This document shows positions 27,196 to 35,708 of a stretch of DNA of 64,000 nucleotides, in pieces. The notes beneath the pieces are model-generated. The model ran no database searches, was not told where the DNA came from, and saw only the letters and a list, made by a program, of their open reading frames with translations. The stretch covers positions 1 to 64,000 of the forward strand of contig NZ_JAHLPV010000002.1 of the NCBI RefSeq assembly GCF_018918095.1, read 5' to 3'. The number at the start of each line of letters is the position of its first letter. Position 1 is the stretch's first letter. The position numbers and the translations under genes are program-made. The DNA is from Acetivibrio sp. MSJd-27. GTDB lineage: Bacteria > Bacillota > Clostridia > UMGS1840 > HGM11507.

Positions 27196-27630
27196 TTACT
27201 CCAGACCGTGAATTTTGTCAACTCTCTGTTGATGTCTTCCCCCATCAAAATCTGCGGAGAGAAATGCATCCGTCACTGATTTTGCAACCTCTACCCCCAT
27301 CACACGCTCGCCCAGGCAAAGAATGTTGGCATCGTTGTGATGGCGGCAGATCCTTCCGCAGTATTCATTGGTGCACAGGGCGGCGCGGACACCTTTTATT
27401 TTATTGGCGGCGATGGAGATCCCAATCCCTGTGCCGCAGATCAAAATGCCGAAGTCACTTTTTTTATCGACAACATTGCGGGCAACCACCTGTGCGATAT
27501 CCGGATAGTCCACGCTCTCGGTGCCATAGGTACCGAAATCCTCGACCTCAACACCCTGTGCCAGTAAGTGATTTTTAATTGCTTCCTTCATGTGTACACC
27601 GCCGTGATCGGCGCCGATTGCTATCTTCAT
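27196..27630 (-). CDS. rpiB: Ribose-5-phosphate isomerase B
   Basis: A 144-residue RpiB/LacA-type isomerase converting ribose-5-P and ribulose-5-P. GADHGG at 6-11 and the catalytic cysteine of CGTGIG (Cys 65) are present, with RHHNDANILCLGER near 95. It overlaps tsaB by four bases (ATGA). With the split transketolase at 36 kb it supplies the non-oxidative pentose phosphate route. Confidence 0.94.
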   Translation of the reverse strand: MKIAIGADHGGVHMKEAIKNHLLAQGVEVEDFGTYGTESVDYPDIAQVVARNVVDKKSDFGILICGTGIGISIAANKIKGVRAALCTNEYCGRICRHHNDANILCLGERVMGVEVAKSVTDAFLSADFDGGRHQQRVDKIHGLE

Positions 27631-28328
27631 TGTACTGTTTCTCCTCTCATTTTTTCCGCCCGCTCCCGTTCTGCCTGAGAGACTCTAAGGTAGCTGGGCT
27701 CCACCTGATAATAGGGGAGAGACGCCCCGTCCCGAAACGCCTTTATCCCTACTCTTGCTAAGGATGCAGCGTTTTGATACCGAAACTGTTCCGGCTGAAA
27801 AAGAGCGTTTTCTCCGAGTTCCTTTTGAATCGTTTCCCGGTGAACGTCTACGCCGTCACCCAGAAACAGGGTTTTTCTGCCGTTTAAAAATGCCAGCAGT
27901 TCCGCAAGCGGAATGGCACAGTCGTTCCGAATCTTTTCTCCGTTCCCGTAAACCGCACAGTACACCTGCGACCGGCGTGCATCCAATATGGGACATACCA
28001 GTGTCTGATCCTGCACGAAACAATTCTCCGCCAGAGAGTCCAGTGTTGAGACGACGACAACCGGTTTATTACCCGCATGCGCCAGCGCTTTGACCGTGGC
28101 AATCCCTATCCGCAGCCCGGTGAAGGAGCCCGGCCCTTTGGCGACAACAAACAGGTCGATCTCCGCCATGTCCCACAGCGCTGTTTTCAGCATGTGGTCG
28201 ATCATAGGGAGCAATTTTTCCGAATGGGTACGCTTATGATTCATGGAAAACTGCGCAATTGTTTTTTCATCCTCGGCAATGGCAACGGATGCTGTCATGC
28301 CGGAGGTATCGACTGCAAGAATTTTCAT
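27627..28328 (-). CDS. tsaB: tRNA t6A synthesis protein TsaB
   Basis: A 233-residue TsaB (YeaZ). The N-terminal ILAVDTSG and GPGSFTGLRIG near 65-75 are typical. It is the scaffold partner of TsaD and TsaE for N6-threonylcarbamoyl-adenosine at tRNA position 37. It lies nine bases after tsaE; tsaD is not in the window. Confidence 0.94.
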   Translation of the reverse strand: MKILAVDTSGMTASVAIAEDEKTIAQFSMNHKRTHSEKLLPMIDHMLKTALWDMAEIDLFVVAKGPGSFTGLRIGIATVKALAHAGNKPVVVVSTLDSLAENCFVQDQTLVCPILDARRSQVYCAVYGNGEKIRNDCAIPLAELLAFLNGRKTLFLGDGVDVHRETIQKELGENALFQPEQFRYQNAASLARVGIKAFRDGASLPYYQVEPSYLRVSQAERERAEKMRGETVQ

Positions 28329-28337
28329 GTTTTCTCC

Positions 28338-28763
28338 TTAGAGGATGATAATTTTTCTTTCCTCATCCTCTTCCGCCTTTTTGATTTGAATGTAGAGCAC
28401 ATTAGGGTACTCTTCCAAAATGCCACGAGCATAGGTACCCCACTCTATAATGGATATGGCGCCGCTGTCCAGGTATTCTGTGAATCCAATGTCATAGAGC
28501 TCCTCTTCATCCCCGATGCGGTACACATCGAAATGAAACACTTTTCCGCCCCGGCCGGTATACTCATTGACCAGTGTGTAAGTGGGGCTGTTTACCACAT
28601 CCTTCACGCCCAAGCCGTCACAGAGGCCCTTGGTGAAAATGGTTTTGCCCGCGCCCAGATCGCCGTCCAGCGAAATGATGTCTCCCGCTTTCAGTCCTTC
28701 CGCAAATGATTTTGCAAACGCATAGGTTTCCCTTTCGCTATGTGTTACTATTTCCCGTTTCAT
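28338..28763 (-). CDS. tsaE: tRNA t6A synthesis ATPase TsaE
   Basis: A 141-residue P-loop ATPase with GDLGAGKTIFTKGL (about 34-47) and SPTYTLVNEY, as in TsaE (YjeE). It works with TsaB and TsaD. Its ATG directly abuts the fhs stop codon (TAG then ATG, no gap), so its translation is probably coupled to fhs. Confidence 0.95.
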   Translation of the reverse strand: MKREIVTHSERETYAFAKSFAEGLKAGDIISLDGDLGAGKTIFTKGLCDGLGVKDVVNSPTYTLVNEYTGRGGKVFHFDVYRIGDEEELYDIGFTEYLDSGAISIIEWGTYARGILEEYPNVLYIQIKKAEEDEERKIIIL

Positions 28764-30434
28764 CTAAAACAACCCGTCAATGCTTCCATCCGGCAGAATA
28801 TCAACCTTCTCCGCGGCAGGAATTTTCGGGAGACCGGGCATGGTGAGAATTTTTCCGGTCAGAACGGTGATAAAGCCCGCGCCCCGGTTCACATACAGAT
28901 CCCGCACGGTCAGAGTGAAGCCCTCCGGCCTTGCCAGCAGGGCTGGATTATCCGAAAGGGAATACTGGTTTTTTGCCATGCACACCGGCATACTGCCGAA
29001 GCCATCCCGCGTGAACTCCTCTAGCTTTTTGAGCGCCTGCGGCTCATAATAAACATCCTTACCGCCATATATCTCTCTGACAACGGTTTCTATTTTTTCG
29101 CGGATGGGAAGCTCATCCCCATACAGCACGTGAAAATCGGAGGTATCCTTATCCAGAATATCCACGATGGTCCGAGCCAACTTCACTCCGCCCTCGCCGC
29201 CTTTGGCGAACATCTGAGACAGCTCGCACTTCGTATGCAGGGAAGCGCAGTATTCCTCCACAAAGGCGATCTCCTTATCGGTATCCGTAGCGAATTGGTT
29301 GATGGCAACCACCGGCTCCAATCCATATTTGCGGATATTTTCAATATGCTTTCCAAGATTGGGGATTCCCTTTTTCAAAGCATCCAGATTTTCCGCCGCC
29401 AGCTCGGTTTTCTTCACACCGCCGTTATATTTCAACGCCTTAATCGTGGCGACAATCACCACCAAAGACGGCTTTAAGCCGCCAAACCGGCATTTAATGT
29501 CCAGAAATTTTTCCGCACCCAGATCCGCGCCGAAGCCAGCCTCCGTAATGGTATAGTCCGCCAGCTTCAGGGCTGTTTTTGTCGCAATCAGACTGTTACA
29601 GCCATGAGCGATATTCGCAAAGGGACCGCCGTGCATAATGCAGGGCGTATTTTCCAGAGTCTGTACCAGATTCGGCTTCACGGCATCCTTCAAAAGCACC
29701 GCCATGGCACCTTCCGCTTTCAAATCCCGCGCCGTGACCATTTCACCGCTGTAACTGTAACCAACTATGATGTCGCCCAGCCTTTTTTTCAGATCTTCCA
29801 GATCACTGCACAGGCAGAGTATGGCCATGACCTCGCAGGCTACGGTTATCATGAAGCTATCCTGCCTCACGACGCCGTCCGCCTTTGCGCCAAGCCCAAT
29901 GACAACACTGCGCAGAGCGCGGTCATTGATATCCAGCACACGTTTTATGGTTATCCTTTTCGGATCGATGCCCAGCGTATTTCCCTGATGTATATGATTG
30001 TCCACCATTGCGCAGAGCAGGTTATTCGCCGCCGTGATGGCATGCATATCACCTGTGAAATGCAGATTGATGTCCTCCATAGGAACCACCTGCGCATAGC
30101 CGCCGCCCGCCGCTCCGCCTTTTACGCCAAAGGTTGGTCCAAGAGAGGGTTCCCGAAGGGCAATCACTGCATTTTTGCCAATTTTCGCAAACGATTCCCC
30201 CAGCCCTACCGTTATGGTTGTCTTTCCCTCCCCTGCCGGAGTTGGATTGATGGCGGTCACCAGTATCAGTTTGCCGTCTTTCTTTTCTTTTCTCTCCTCC
30301 AGGATATCCAGGGACAGCTTGGCCTTGTATTTTCCATAGTGCTCCAGTTTGTCGTCTCCGATTCCCATTTTTTCAGCTATCTGGGAAATTGACAGCATTT
30401 TTGCGCTCTGTGCAATTTTGATATCTGACTGCAT
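28764..30434 (-). CDS. fhs: Formate-tetrahydrofolate ligase
   Basis: A 556-residue ligase that makes 10-formyl-THF from formate, THF and ATP, for purine and one-carbon metabolism or acetogenesis. [10 protein letters not shown] (about 66-75) is the P-loop and the EPSLGPTFG motif follows. The frame is open for 68 more codons upstream but AAGGAG is seven bases before the ATG at 30434 and gives the normal length and N-terminus. It is the first gene of fhs-tsaE-tsaB-rpiB. No other Wood-Ljungdahl genes are in the window. No THF riboswitch was recognised upstream. Confidence 0.96.
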   Translation of the reverse strand: MQSDIKIAQSAKMLSISQIAEKMGIGDDKLEHYGKYKAKLSLDILEERKEKKDGKLILVTAINPTPAGEGKTTITVGLGESFAKIGKNAVIALREPSLGPTFGVKGGAAGGGYAQVVPMEDINLHFTGDMHAITAANNLLCAMVDNHIHQGNTLGIDPKRITIKRVLDINDRALRSVVIGLGAKADGVVRQDSFMITVACEVMAILCLCSDLEDLKKRLGDIIVGYSYSGEMVTARDLKAEGAMAVLLKDAVKPNLVQTLENTPCIMHGGPFANIAHGCNSLIATKTALKLADYTITEAGFGADLGAEKFLDIKCRFGGLKPSLVVIVATIKALKYNGGVKKTELAAENLDALKKGIPNLGKHIENIRKYGLEPVVAINQFATDTDKEIAFVEEYCASLHTKCELSQMFAKGGEGGVKLARTIVDILDKDTSDFHVLYGDELPIREKIETVVREIYGGKDVYYEPQALKKLEEFTRDGFGSMPVCMAKNQYSLSDNPALLARPEGFTLTVRDLYVNRGAGFITVLTGKILTMPGLPKIPAAEKVDILPDGSIDGLF

Positions 30435-30481
30435 ACAAAGACTCCTTTTTATCTTAAATTGATTGTTATCTTTTTGTGAAC

Positions 30482-30545
30482 AAAGCCCCTGACGGGCAGA
30501 TAATATCCGGCCCCTACAAAGGGCAGAAAACCGCGGATTGAATTC
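30482..30545. repeat. Palindromic intergenic block before fhs
   Basis: Contains CGGGCAGATAATATCCGGC and GGATTGAATTCCATCC, short imperfect palindromes with GTAGGGG on the minus strand, resembling small dispersed repeats of gut Clostridia. It lies in the 934-base gap 30435-31368, which otherwise holds AT-rich DNA, Spo0A-box-like sites and the agr promoter and leader. Confidence 0.4.
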
Positions 30546-30796
30546 CATCCATGTCATCTGTCCGCTGTACAAGGACAGGCAAAGCTGGAAGGGCAAAACC
30601 GAGCTTTTCTTTTCAAATTTATCAAAGCCCTCTGTCATGGGCGTCCCAACCGTTTAAAATTTGTTTTTCCATATTTTATTCTCTACAGTCTTTTGCTTGA
30701 CCCCAAAGAAATTCTCTAAATAGTATATCACAAAAGGACATTGAAATAAAGTAAATTTGCCAAATTTTCTTGCTGGAAACGCTTTTTCAACAGACG

Positions 30797-30816
30797 TTTG
30801 TCGATTTTTTCGACAT
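30797..30816. promoter_or_regulatory. Inverted pair of Spo0A-box-like sites
   Basis: TGTCGA and TCGACA form a perfect inverted repeat (30799-30815); the flanks give TTTGTCGA and TTCGACA, close to the Spo0A box TGTCGAA. It is about 220 bases upstream of the agr promoter. Confidence 0.45.
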
Positions 30817-30988
30817 GAATTTTATTAAGCCTTGATTTGTTACAGAGTCCATTTACAAGAATATCAGAGTTTTTCCTATGCTAAATTTAAAATCCAAAGG
30901 AAATAAGGTTAAAAACCATATAGCATCCACAAATCTTTCTGAATTTTCTATTCTCACGGCATTTTTTCTTTTTTTCTCTTGATTTTAG

Positions 30989-30996
30989 TGTCGAAA
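30989..30996 (+). promoter_or_regulatory. Spo0A-box-like site before agr promoter
   Basis: TGTCGAAA, an exact match to the core 0A box, 19 bases upstream of the -35 element at 31015. The location suits activation or repression by Spo0A, encoded 4 kb away. Confidence 0.5.
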
Positions 30997-31014
30997 TTGT
31001 TCTGTTTTTTTGGG

Positions 31015-31044
31015 TTGCTTTGTATTGGACAAGCCTGTTATAAT
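31015..31044 (+). promoter_or_regulatory. Promoter of agr operon
   Basis: TTGCTT, 18 bases, TATAAT with TGT before it (extended -10). The leader before agrB would be about 320 nt. A second, weaker extended -10 (TGTTATAAA, 31335-31343) lies just before agrB. Confidence 0.55.
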
Positions 31045-31128
31045 GAATTCACGAGACAAGACAAAATCACAAAGATTTCTCAGCGCACCAATAGCTTAAC
31101 ACTTTGTATCCCCTTTGTGGGGGTGCCA

Positions 31129-31251
31129 ACCGCATGCCGATTTTACCGGCATGCCGGAGGCGGCATAGCCGTCCCCTTCTTCTCCGGAAGAAGGCTTTCC
31201 TATGATACCCCAACCTTTCTCTTTTGTAGGGGAGGGTCTTCGGACCCTCCT
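31129..31251 (+). other. Hairpin-rich agr leader
   Basis: Three perfect 8-bp hairpins in a row: GCATGCCG/CGGCATGC (31132-31154), CCTTCTTC/GAAGAAGG (31175-31194) and GGAGGGTC/GACCCTCC with a TTCG loop (31231-31250). None is followed by a T run, so these are not plain terminators. They could be an RNA element or dispersed repeats. Confidence 0.5.
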
Positions 31252-31368
31252 GTACACATAGCAGAGTCAAGGGGAAAGCCAGGCCAAAAAAATATTTTCT
31301 GCACATTGTGTGTAAAAGTTCTCATTGAAATCTTGTTATAAAATCAAATTGAAGTTAGGAGTTTCAAA

Positions 31369-31971
31369 ATGTTTCATAAAATGGCCTTAAGTATTTCAGA
31401 AGCTATGAAGCAAAATAATCAAAACCTCAGCAAGGAGAAAGCGGAAGAAATTACATACGGTCTGGAGATTCTCCTTTATGAAATTTTTCTCTTCGGTGCT
31501 GCATTCCTGTCGGCTTTGCCCTTCGGGTTATTTTTCAACATGCTGTCGGCTGTAATAGGTTATGCTTGTATACGTGGCTTTGCCAGCGGCGCTCATGCCA
31601 GAACAAGAGCTATCTGCTTCATTTCCTACTTTATTATGTTATACATCAGTGTGCTCGTGCCTGTTTTTCTTTTGAAATCATACTCTTTCCAATTGATGAT
31701 GTTGCTTTTCTGCATTGATATGATCCTTTTGCTGAAATACGCACCAGGAGACACGATGGAAAATCCCATGACGGATGAAAAGAAGGTCAAGCAAAAAAAG
31801 GTCTTATCCTGCCTCTCGCTGACCGCTATTTTTATTGTATCATTCTTCTTGGGCGATACTATACCGCTTTACGCCAACAGTCTGCTTTTGGCCGCGTCCT
31901 TTGGATGTGTTATGACGACTCCCCTTATGTACCAGTTGTTAGGCTGCAAGCGTAAGCTTTCCACTTTATAA
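31369..31971 (+). CDS. agrB: AgrB-type peptide-processing membrane protease
   Basis: A 200-residue membrane protein of the accessory-gene-regulator B family. The catalytic pair His 76 (in SGAHARTR) and Cys 83 keep the seven-residue spacing of staphylococcal AgrB (H77/C84). About six hydrophobic segments follow the N-terminal amphipathic part. It should cleave the C-terminus of AgrD and close the cyclic autoinducer. AGGAG stands seven bases before the ATG. Its TAA stop lies inside the TTATAAC end of an R1-like repeat, which continues downstream. Near-identical 25-base direct repeats (AAATCTTGTTAT) flank the gene at 31318 and 32090. Confidence 0.92.
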   Translation: MFHKMALSISEAMKQNNQNLSKEKAEEITYGLEILLYEIFLFGAAFLSALPFGLFFNMLSAVIGYACIRGFASGAHARTRAICFISYFIMLYISVLVPVFLLKSYSFQLMMLLFCIDMILLLKYAPGDTMENPMTDEKKVKQKKVLSCLSLTAIFIVSFFLGDTIPLYANSLLLAASFGCVMTTPLMYQLLGCKRKLSTL

Positions 31972-32020
31972 CCTCGCTGTAGGTTCTCCATTTCTAAAGT
32001 GGCGGGTATCTTATTTAAAG
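31966..32020 (-). repeat. Diverged R1-like copy at the agrB stop
   Basis: Minus-strand ends are AAATAAG and GCGAGGTTATAA, with CCCGCCACTT inside. The TTATAA end includes the agrB stop codon. Confidence 0.5.
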
Positions 32021-32107
32021 AGCAAGCGGCGAGCATAATCTTGCGCTTCGCTCGGTTGAAACGCCATTAAGATAATTTTGCTACGCAAAAGTGTTCAATG
32101 AAATCTT

Positions 32108-32226
32108 GTTATGACCTCGCCAAAATGTCTCCGCTTTTTAGCGGTGGGGAATTCACTTAATATTTTCGGACGAGGCACAAGTTCCCGCCGAACATACTGA
32201 CAATAGCGGGAAAATCCCTTATTGAA
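32108..32226 (-). repeat. Dispersed element R1, diverged copy F
   Basis: Minus-strand ends are TTCAATAAGGG and GACATTTTGGCGAGGTCATAAC. The inner part has a CCGC/GCGG hairpin and differs from other copies. It separates agrB from the next gene of the agr set, in the 275-base gap. Confidence 0.6.
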
Positions 32227-32246
32227 ACTGAAAGGAGTTTTTTGGA

Positions 32247-32540
32247 ATGATTACCAAAGAGTTGATGTACGAATTACAGCTGGAGGATCAAAAAAAGGAA
32301 GCCTTTCAAATGCGCTATTACCTTGTCACCTGCCTCCGGCAGGACTTATACTTCCGCTCGCAGATAAGCTACGGCGTCCAGCTGGAGAAGCAGTGCGAAC
32401 AAGGAACGGAAGAAATGTTGCTCCCCTGCGTCTCCCTGAAAAAGGAACGTGCTTCCTCCATTTTGGACGCTCTTTACAAAAACCACGTCACAATCGTGGA
32501 TTCCGATATGATTGTGGAGGATATCATCGATCTTTATTAA
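32247..32540 (+). CDS. Small 97-residue protein in agr locus (DUF6514-like)
   Basis: A 97-residue soluble protein, no signal or membrane segment. It contains RYYLVTCLRQDLYFRS, SYGVQLEKQ and a C-terminal DSDMIVEDIIDLY. The pattern resembles small Firmicutes proteins annotated as DUF6514, but this is from memory and not certain. It lies between agrB and agrD, an unusual position since these two are normally adjacent. AAAGGAG is nine bases before the ATG. The role is unknown; a link to agr expression or peptide maturation is only suggested by location. Confidence 0.75.
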   Translation: MITKELMYELQLEDQKKEAFQMRYYLVTCLRQDLYFRSQISYGVQLEKQCEQGTEEMLLPCVSLKKERASSILDALYKNHVTIVDSDMIVEDIIDLY

Positions 32541-32615
32541 AAGCATCATGCTTTAATGAGATATACACGCAACTTACTAACAACAACTATACTTTTGTCT
32601 AAGGAGGTGAACTGA

Positions 32616-32750
32616 ATGAAAAGAATGTTAATGCTGAGCTTAAGTGTTATCGCAGGATTAAGCCTTTTTATCGCACAAATCACAACAGTCGGCGCTTGCC
32701 CTCCTTTTGCGGTTTATCAGCCCGAAGTACCCGCTTCCTTAAAGAAATAA
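32616..32750 (+). CDS. agrD: AgrD-type cyclic autoinducer precursor (44 aa)
   Basis: A 44-residue precursor beginning MKRMLMLSLSVIAGLSLF (amphipathic/hydrophobic leader) and ending ACPPFAVYQPEVPASLKK. The YQPEVP motif is the conserved AgrD C-terminal recognition tail, and the single Cys (residue 28) would form the thiolactone. In Listeria AgrD the Cys is followed by four residues before Y-E-P-E; here five residues (PPFAV) come before YQPEVP, so the ring is either CPPFA or one residue larger. AAGGAGG precedes the ATG. A strong terminator follows at once. No other ORF competes. Confidence 0.9.
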   Translation: MKRMLMLSLSVIAGLSLFIAQITTVGACPPFAVYQPEVPASLKK

Positions 32751-32762
32751 TCTGATTTACAT

Positions 32763-32787
32763 AAAGCCGGATGCAAATCCGGCTTTT
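32763..32787 (+). terminator. Terminator of agrB-agrD operon
   Basis: AAAGCCGGAT/ATCCGGCTTT with a GCAA loop and T run, 12 bases after the agrD stop. Confidence 0.88.
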
Positions 32788-32832
32788 TGCTTGCCCTCAA
32801 AAGAAGAAGCCTATATACGGTTTTAAGATGAC

Positions 32833-32870
32833 AAAAAAGCCTCGGAACGCAAATATGTGTCCCGAGGCTT
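32833..32870 (-). terminator. Terminator of the AgrC-like kinase gene
   Basis: AAGCCTCGG (32837-32845) pairs with CCGAGGCTT (32862-32870), with a T run on the minus strand, about 220 bases after the kinase stop. The stretch between shows no convincing gene. Confidence 0.75.
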
Positions 32871-33091
32871 CTACTCATTAACCGAGAAACTCTCCCCTAC
32901 GATTGCCACAGAATTGCTTTATTCGGAGTGATGCTCTTGCGGATTGCAGCATCTGCTCTGTATGTAGGCACAGTCACTTTTTCCCATCACAGTGCTGCTT
33001 CCCCTACTTATTACACGCTTTCTCTGCCACGGGCATCGCCCGCAAACGATCCTCTCGATTAGAGAAGACTTTCTGTCTTTCCAGGCAGAGA

Positions 33092-34444
33092 CTACACTTT
33101 CAATGGTTCCATCCTCTTCACATGGGCCAATTCAATGGACAGAATTTGCACAAAGGTTTTCCCAACCCTCCTTGTCTCCAAAGACAATCGATTATTGGTA
33201 TTCACAATATGATTTACCTCATACAGGCCGATCCCACTATGCCCTTCTTTGCTGGAAAAGCCCCGCTGCACGATCTTCTCACGATCAATTTCCCCCTCAT
33301 AGGTATTGCTTATACTGATCTTCTGCACATTTTCTTCAACAGAAAATTTGACATCTATCTTTCTGTCCCGGGATTCCGCCGCAGCTTCCAGCGCATTGTC
33401 CATCAAGATGCCGAATATCCTGTCTATCTTGGGCAGAGCCAAGGCATTGGTGTTGACCGTCCCCAGCACGGAAAGATTCATCTCGATGTTCTTCGCCTCC
33501 GCAATCACGATCTTGGAAAGAAAAACACCATAAAAAGCAGGAGCGTTTTTGAAATGGGAGTCCACAATCGGTGTGGTTTTACAGATGGAATACTCTGCCT
33601 GGGCAATCTTTATCTGCTCTTTTAACCCATTCCAGTCTTCCAGATAGACACAGCCGTTGATCGACTGAATAAAATTGGGGAAATCATGCTTGAATTCCCT
33701 GAGTTTCTGCAAAGAAATTTCCATAGATTGACCAGTCATTTTTAAGACTTCAACCTCTTTTTCCCGTATTGCCAATTGATTTTGCTTTCTGATATTATAG
33801 AGACTATAAAAAATAATCACGAACGCAGAAAAAAAGTTAAAAATAATCATAAAGGCCGAAACTGTATTATGACTATAATCAAAATATAGAATATTCGGAA
33901 CAACTAGCATCATTGTCAAAATTATTTGTATAATAACAGTATAACTTTTTATATCATAAAATTCTATTTTATATTCTTTGTTTTTCTTTTTAAAAGCATA
34001 AACTATCATATTCAGCATAAATAGAAATAAAACTGTAGCAAATCGTAATATTACAATCCCAAAAGAAGCAGTCTCAGCTAATTGCCCCACTGATGCGTTA
34101 ATCTTTAATAAATTCATGCCTATCATGGCAATAAATTCACAAATCATTGACACAACTAAATGTGAAAAAGTATAAAGAAAAGTTTGAATGGTATTACTCT
34201 TTATAATGAATCGATAGCCTATAAACATAGCGGCCATTGTAATGCCAAAAGAAGTCAGTAAAGTATTTTTCACAGGCACAAACATAGGAATTAGATTTAC
34301 AACTGTCATAAATAACACTGAGACAGCAAGTCTTCCTACAGATACATCCGCACGATTGTTAACCATCAAAACTAAATTGACTGACAAAAATATAATGACA
34401 AAAGTGAAGGCTGCCAAAACTGCATCCAGAATAAAACCCTCCAT
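33092..34444 (-). CDS. AgrC-like membrane sensor histidine kinase (GHKL)
   Basis: A 450-residue peptide-sensor kinase. About six or seven membrane helices fill residues 1-220. A short coiled linker (225-245) leads to the phospho-acceptor His 253 in REFKHDFPN, then the N-box at MDNALEA (Asn 350) and the G-box SGIGL (403-407), as in the HPK10/AgrC family. It is convergent to agrB-agrD, has its own promoter (34469-34497), and no LytTR AgrA gene is near. The closest response regulator is Spo0A, 317 bases away on the same strand. It should sense the AgrD peptide; the phosphorylation partner is not known. Confidence 0.88.
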   Translation of the reverse strand: MEGFILDAVLAAFTFVIIFLSVNLVLMVNNRADVSVGRLAVSVLFMTVVNLIPMFVPVKNTLLTSFGITMAAMFIGYRFIIKSNTIQTFLYTFSHLVVSMICEFIAMIGMNLLKINASVGQLAETASFGIVILRFATVLFLFMLNMIVYAFKKKNKEYKIEFYDIKSYTVIIQIILTMMLVVPNILYFDYSHNTVSAFMIIFNFFSAFVIIFYSLYNIRKQNQLAIREKEVEVLKMTGQSMEISLQKLREFKHDFPNFIQSINGCVYLEDWNGLKEQIKIAQAEYSICKTTPIVDSHFKNAPAFYGVFLSKIVIAEAKNIEMNLSVLGTVNTNALALPKIDRIFGILMDNALEAAAESRDRKIDVKFSVEENVQKISISNTYEGEIDREKIVQRGFSSKEGHSGIGLYEVNHIVNTNNRLSLETRRVGKTFVQILSIELAHVKRMEPLKV

Positions 34445-34468
34445 AAAAATCCCTCCAAATCTAAGAAT

Positions 34469-34497
34469 ATTTTAATATTTTTCCCCTTATAAGTCAA
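34469..34497 (-). promoter_or_regulatory. Promoter of AgrC-like kinase
   Basis: TTGACT, 17 bases, TAAAAT on the minus strand, about 25 bases before the start codon, downstream of the spo0A terminator. The kinase is thus separate from the spo0A transcript. Confidence 0.65.
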
Positions 34498-34669
34498 TAA
34501 AAAAGTTTTTATTACAGAAAAATACAATTCTCCGAGTTGTGAGCTCGCCGCCTATGTCCCTGCTTAACCGCTGTATTCGGGAGAAAAATAAGATGACAAT
34601 CCCATCCCCGCGCCATCTTACAGATGAACTTGTTCGCAGCGAGCAGAGCCCTCACAGGTAAAACCTGAA

Positions 34670-34730
34670 TATGCGAAAAAATAACTTTCGACTTTGCATT
34701 GGCAGTGTCGAAAGTTATTTTTTTCGCATA
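34670..34730 (-). terminator. Terminator of spo0A
   Basis: A very long stem (about 23 bp, 34670-34692 with 34707-34730) with T runs on both strands. The arm contains TGTCGAAA, equal to a Spo0A box. The remainder of the 317-base gap (34500-34660) shows nothing recognisable. Confidence 0.85.
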
Positions 34731-34761
34731 TATCTGAAAAAATATCTTTCAAAGAACAAAC

Positions 34762-35559
34762 TTAGTGTAATTTCGAAAGATTCTGCATCCGCAGTTTATC
34801 CGCGATCATTGCAATAAATTCAGAATTTGTCGGTTTCCCACGGTTGCTTTTCACCGTGTATCCAAAAATGCTGTTCAGAGTTTCCGTATCTCCTCTGTCC
34901 CAAGCGACCTCGATCGCATGGCGGATTGCCCTTTCCACTCTGGTCGCCGTTGTGTTAAACTGCTTGGCAACCATCGGATAGAGTTCTTTTGTGACGGAGT
35001 TAATAATATCAATATTCAGAAACACTTCCCGGATGGCATGTCTCAAATACTGATATCCCTTAATATGAGCGGGAATCCCAATCTTATGGATAACATTGGT
35101 GATCTTCTGCTCGATCAGTTCCTCCGAATTCTTTTCCGTATGTACAGGTATAGAAGGTGCCGGCGTCCCGCCCGTTTGGGGTGCTGACACGATTCCTTTG
35201 GCGACATCCATGATATACTCATTGGAACATGGCTTTGCAAGGAAATAATCCGCCCCCATTTCAATCACTTTGCTTATAATCTTCTCTAAAGTAACTGCAG
35301 AAACGATAATCACGTTCATATGGTTCAGCAAATTATAGCTGCGCAATCGGTCTAAAACCCATAGCCCATCAGCAAAAGGCATGATAATGTCCAGAAGCAG
35401 GAGATCCGGTTTGAGCTTTTCCACCAGTTCCGGAACATTTCTTCCATCTTCTGCGACTCCAACGACTTCAAAAGAGCCGTCCTCCTCCAAATCTCTATAT
35501 AAGAGATCGGTGTACTTTTTATTGTCATCGACAATGAGGACTTTAATCTTATGATCCAT
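34762..35559 (-). CDS. spo0A: Sporulation master regulator Spo0A
   Basis: A 265-residue response regulator. The receiver has the acidic pair in IVDDN and the phospho-accepting Asp in LLLLDIIMP (about residue 57), and the Lys of FLAKP. The C-terminal DNA-binding domain has the Spo0A-specific [27 protein letters not shown] and [10 protein letters not shown]. Its presence marks the organism as an endospore former. A GTG at 35571 overlaps the AGGAG site, so the ATG at 35559 is used. It has a sigma-A-like promoter; no sigma-H promoter was recognised. Confidence 0.97.
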   Translation of the reverse strand: MDHKIKVLIVDDNKKYTDLLYRDLEEDGSFEVVGVAEDGRNVPELVEKLKPDLLLLDIIMPFADGLWVLDRLRSYNLLNHMNVIIVSAVTLEKIISKVIEMGADYFLAKPCSNEYIMDVAKGIVSAPQTGGTPAPSIPVHTEKNSEELIEQKITNVIHKIGIPAHIKGYQYLRHAIREVFLNIDIINSVTKELYPMVAKQFNTTATRVERAIRHAIEVAWDRGDTETLNSIFGYTVKSNRGKPTNSEFIAMIADKLRMQNLSKLH

Positions 35560-35613
35560 CTGTTCGTGCACTCCTATTCAATTTTACTACAACCATACAC
35601 TAACAACTTGTTT

Positions 35614-35642
35614 ATTATACTACAAATTTCAAGGAAAATCAA
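35614..35642 (-). promoter_or_regulatory. Promoter of spo0A
   Basis: TTGATT, 17 bases, TATAAT on the minus strand, about 55 bases before the start codon. Confidence 0.65.
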
Positions 35643-35708
35643 TACTTTTCTTGGTTAAATTTGCAATATTTTATCATTTTAACAAATTAAAGTACCGAAC
35701 AGATAAAA

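Noticed and set aside
30435-30760. THF riboswitch or N-terminal extension of fhs
   Set aside because: No THF-riboswitch consensus seen, and the 68-codon extension lacks similarity to the family; the ATG at 30434 has the ribosome site.
32919-32987. 22-codon Cys-containing ORF after the AgrC-like gene
   Set aside because: Weak ribosome site, no peptide-precursor features and no partner; probably chance.
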